The notes under the pieces: generated by a model | The model's database searches: none | Told to the model about the DNA's origin: nothing | What the model saw: only the letters and a program-made list of their open reading frames with translations | Part shown: piece after piece, positions 62,499-64,000 of the stretch | How positions within the stretch are numbered: the stretch's first letter is position 1 | Layout of the letters: every line of letters begins with the position of its first letter | Program-made: the position numbers and the translations under genes | Source of the DNA: Roseburia_C sp900315735 | GTDB lineage: Bacteria > Bacillota > Clostridia > Lachnospirales > Lachnospiraceae | Length of the DNA stretch: 64,000 nucleotides | NCBI GenBank assembly: GCA_052118425.1 | Contig: JBQKHF010000017.1 | Strand: one strand, 5' to 3'

Positions 62499-63161
62499 TT
62501 AAGAAAGAGAGTCTAAGTAACTGCCTATCAAATTTGCCATCTGGGCATATTCTGCGGATGTACCACCTGCTGTATAGTTGGCACAACTGTCCACATACTG
62601 GTCAGCCGCAGCATTTGCTCCGATGTAAATGCTCTTATCTGCAACTTTTCCTGCAATGGAATTTTCTCCCTGGAACAGGTCTTTTAATTCCTTCTTATCT
62701 GCATTTTTCAGAGTTTCCTCATCTATTACAAGCTTTCCATTACTGTCTACGGTAATGCCGACCTTCTGTAACGCTTCACTCTGACCGGAAATGATGCTTT
62801 TTAATTCCTTGCTGTAATTTGCAGATTTGTCTGTATCAAGATCTGACAGGCTTTCTAAGAGACTGTTATAATCTCCGGTAAAACGCTCAATCAGTGAAAT
62901 CACATCGGAATAATCTCCACTTTCTTCTGCTTTGGCAAAAATGGAATCCGCTCCTGTTTCGCTTAATACTGTTGCACTTGCTTTGAGTGAGGATGCAGAC
63001 TTCTTGACACTGTTATATTCTTCACTCTTTTTCCCGGTTGTCTTGCTGCTCTTCTCTGTCTCGCCACTCTTTTTTAACAGGTCCACCACTTTTGTATCAT
63101 TATCTGTGTCCGTATTCAAGGTACTCATCAAAAGGCTGTTATTTCCTGTTACACGAATCAT
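62499..63161 (-). CDS. FliD-like orphan protein
   Basis: A 220-residue Ser/Lys-rich protein whose second half (LQKVGITVDSNGKLVIDEETLKNADKKELKDLF) matches the C-terminal pattern of flagellar cap protein FliD (GIt.d..GkL.iDe..L...). It starts MIRVTGNNSLLMSTLN and has no signal peptide. No flagellar genes lie near. It may be a distant relative or a remnant used for another function. Confidence 0.55.
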   Translation of the reverse strand: MIRVTGNNSLLMSTLNTDTDNDTKVVDLLKKSGETEKSSKTTGKKSEEYNSVKKSASSLKASATVLSETGADSIFAKAEESGDYSDVISLIERFTGDYNSLLESLSDLDTDKSANYSKELKSIISGQSEALQKVGITVDSNGKLVIDEETLKNADKKELKDLFQGENSIAGKVADKSIYIGANAAADQYVDSCANYTAGGTSAEYAQMANLIGSYLDSLS

Positions 63162-63251
63162 GTTTCTCCTCCTAATTTTAAGACAAAATCGCCTCCATGC
63201 CGTCTTATACTTGATATATCGTTCTTTTCTCCCAAAAACTTAACCTTTAAG

Positions 63252-64000
63252 CTAACCCTTTCTTGCTGCCTTTAGCATAGCAATCTCTCTGGCATAGCCC
63301 TCTAAATCATTCGGTGTCTCAAGATAAAATGGCAAATCCTTCAATGCCGGATGGTTAATAATCCGTATGATGGCATCCATGGTCAGATTTCCTGCGCCCA
63401 GACATTCATGGCGGTCTTTATGGCTGCCCAATACATTTTTCGAATCATTTAAATGAATGGCACACAGTTTATCCAGTCCGATAATGCGGTCAAATTCTTC
63501 CAACACTTCATCCAAATGTCCGCTGATATCATATCCCCCATCAAAAACATGGCAGGTATCTAAGCAGACGCCCATTTTCTCCGGATACTTTACCCGGTCT
63601 AAAATCTCCCTAAGTTCTTCAAAGCTTCGTCCGATTTCCGTTCCTTTTCCAGCCATGGTCTCAAGCAGCACGGTTGTCTTCTGCTCCTGCCACATGATTT
63701 CATTTAAGACTCCTGCAATCTTTTCAATTCCGACTTCCACTCCCTGCTGCACATGGCTGCCCGGATGAAAATTATATTTGCAGTCCGGTATCTCCTCTAA
63801 CCGCCGCAAATCATCTGCCATGGTCTCTCTGGCAAACTCCTGCACCCGCTCATCTTTGCCGCAGGCATTTATGGTATAGGGTGCATGGGCAAGAATCTGC
63901 CCGATGCCATGCTCCGCAGCATACTGCTGATATGCCGCTATATCTTTGGCATCTAAATCCTTCGCTTTTCCGCCTCTTGGATTTCTGGTAAAAAACTGAA
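63252..64000 (-). CDS. nfo: Endonuclease IV, 3' part (runs off the right edge)
   Basis: The frame is open from the stop at 63252-63254 to the window end, 248 residues; the start lies beyond 64000. NPRGGKA (N-terminal), HPGSH, ETMAGKGTEIG, CLDTCHVFDGGYD, HLNDSK, GSHKDRHECLGAGNL and FYLETPND are the zinc-ligand motifs of the Nfo family, an AP endonuclease of base-excision repair. The missing part is about 30 residues. Confidence 0.95.
   Translation of the reverse strand, partial: QFFTRNPRGGKAKDLDAKDIAAYQQYAAEHGIGQILAHAPYTINACGKDERVQEFARETMADDLRRLEEIPDCKYNFHPGSHVQQGVEVGIEKIAGVLNEIMWQEQKTTVLLETMAGKGTEIGRSFEELREILDRVKYPEKMGVCLDTCHVFDGGYDISGHLDEVLEEFDRIIGLDKLCAIHLNDSKNVLGSHKDRHECLGAGNLTMDAIIRIINHPALKDLPFYLETPNDLEGYAREIAMLKAARKG

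Overview
The window is a chromosomal segment of a low-GC, spore-forming gut Firmicute, most likely a Lachnospiraceae member. Evidence for this is spoIIID, a DUF3794/LysM sporulation-type protein, veg, PlsY/PlsC and GT28 lipid genes, a typical guaA, and codon use and gene order typical of Clostridia. The species cannot be fixed from the sequence alone.

Bases 1 to about 620 are the edge of an older mobile element: the 3' end of an IS66-type transposase, a terminator, tandem integrase-arm-like repeats and a second guaA-3'-end-like core. From about 620 to 23,045 lies an integrative mobilizable element inserted at the 3' end of guaA. It carries a tyrosine integrase next to guaA, an XRE regulator, a small excisionase-like protein, an actin-type partition pair (ParM and a ParR-like protein) with an iteron array, an oriT-like palindrome cluster, MobC and a MOBP relaxase. 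At the far end are a second MobC-like protein and a small cysteine-pair protein.

Between the relaxase and the far end sits a 14 kb block of eight minus-strand genes that looks like one compound anti-phage operon. An XRE regulator with a good sigma-A promoter leads it. Then come a UvrD helicase fused to a Cas4/AddB-like nuclease, type III Mod and a short type III Res, an ApeA-like HEPN protein, an AlbA_2/GHKL protein, and a Gabija-like pair (OLD-family ATPase/Toprim nuclease plus UvrD helicase). Tight spacing, overlaps and common direction suggest co-expression. The individual families are known; their assembly as one unit on a guaA-integrated mobilizable element is the main candidate for something new.

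From guaA to the right end the sequence is core genome with some accessory loci. 24.7-30.4 kb: CmpB-type membrane protein, spoIIID, a surface protein, a MerR regulator and a MATE exporter. 30.5-38.9 kb: a galactoside-use operon controlled by a TetR regulator (GH2 beta-galactosidase, GT28-like protein, GPH symporter, GH36 alpha-galactosidase). 39.1-41.1 kb: purine salvage (NCS2 permease, apt). 41.3-43.5 kb: membrane lipid genes (GT28 glycosyltransferase, plsY). 43.5-53.9 kb: map, SurA-like protein, yqeY, NlpC/P60 hydrolase, DUF3794/LysM, veg, PrcB-domain lipoprotein, plsC, murF, ddl and an XRE/TPR regulator. 54.1-64 kb: hpf, a FabG-like SDR, an XRE regulator, dgt, a chemoreceptor, a metallophosphoesterase with a DUF4474 partner, a pyridoxine ECF S-component with pyridoxamine kinase, a FliD-like orphan protein and the 3' part of nfo. 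No rRNA, tRNA or CRISPR array was seen.
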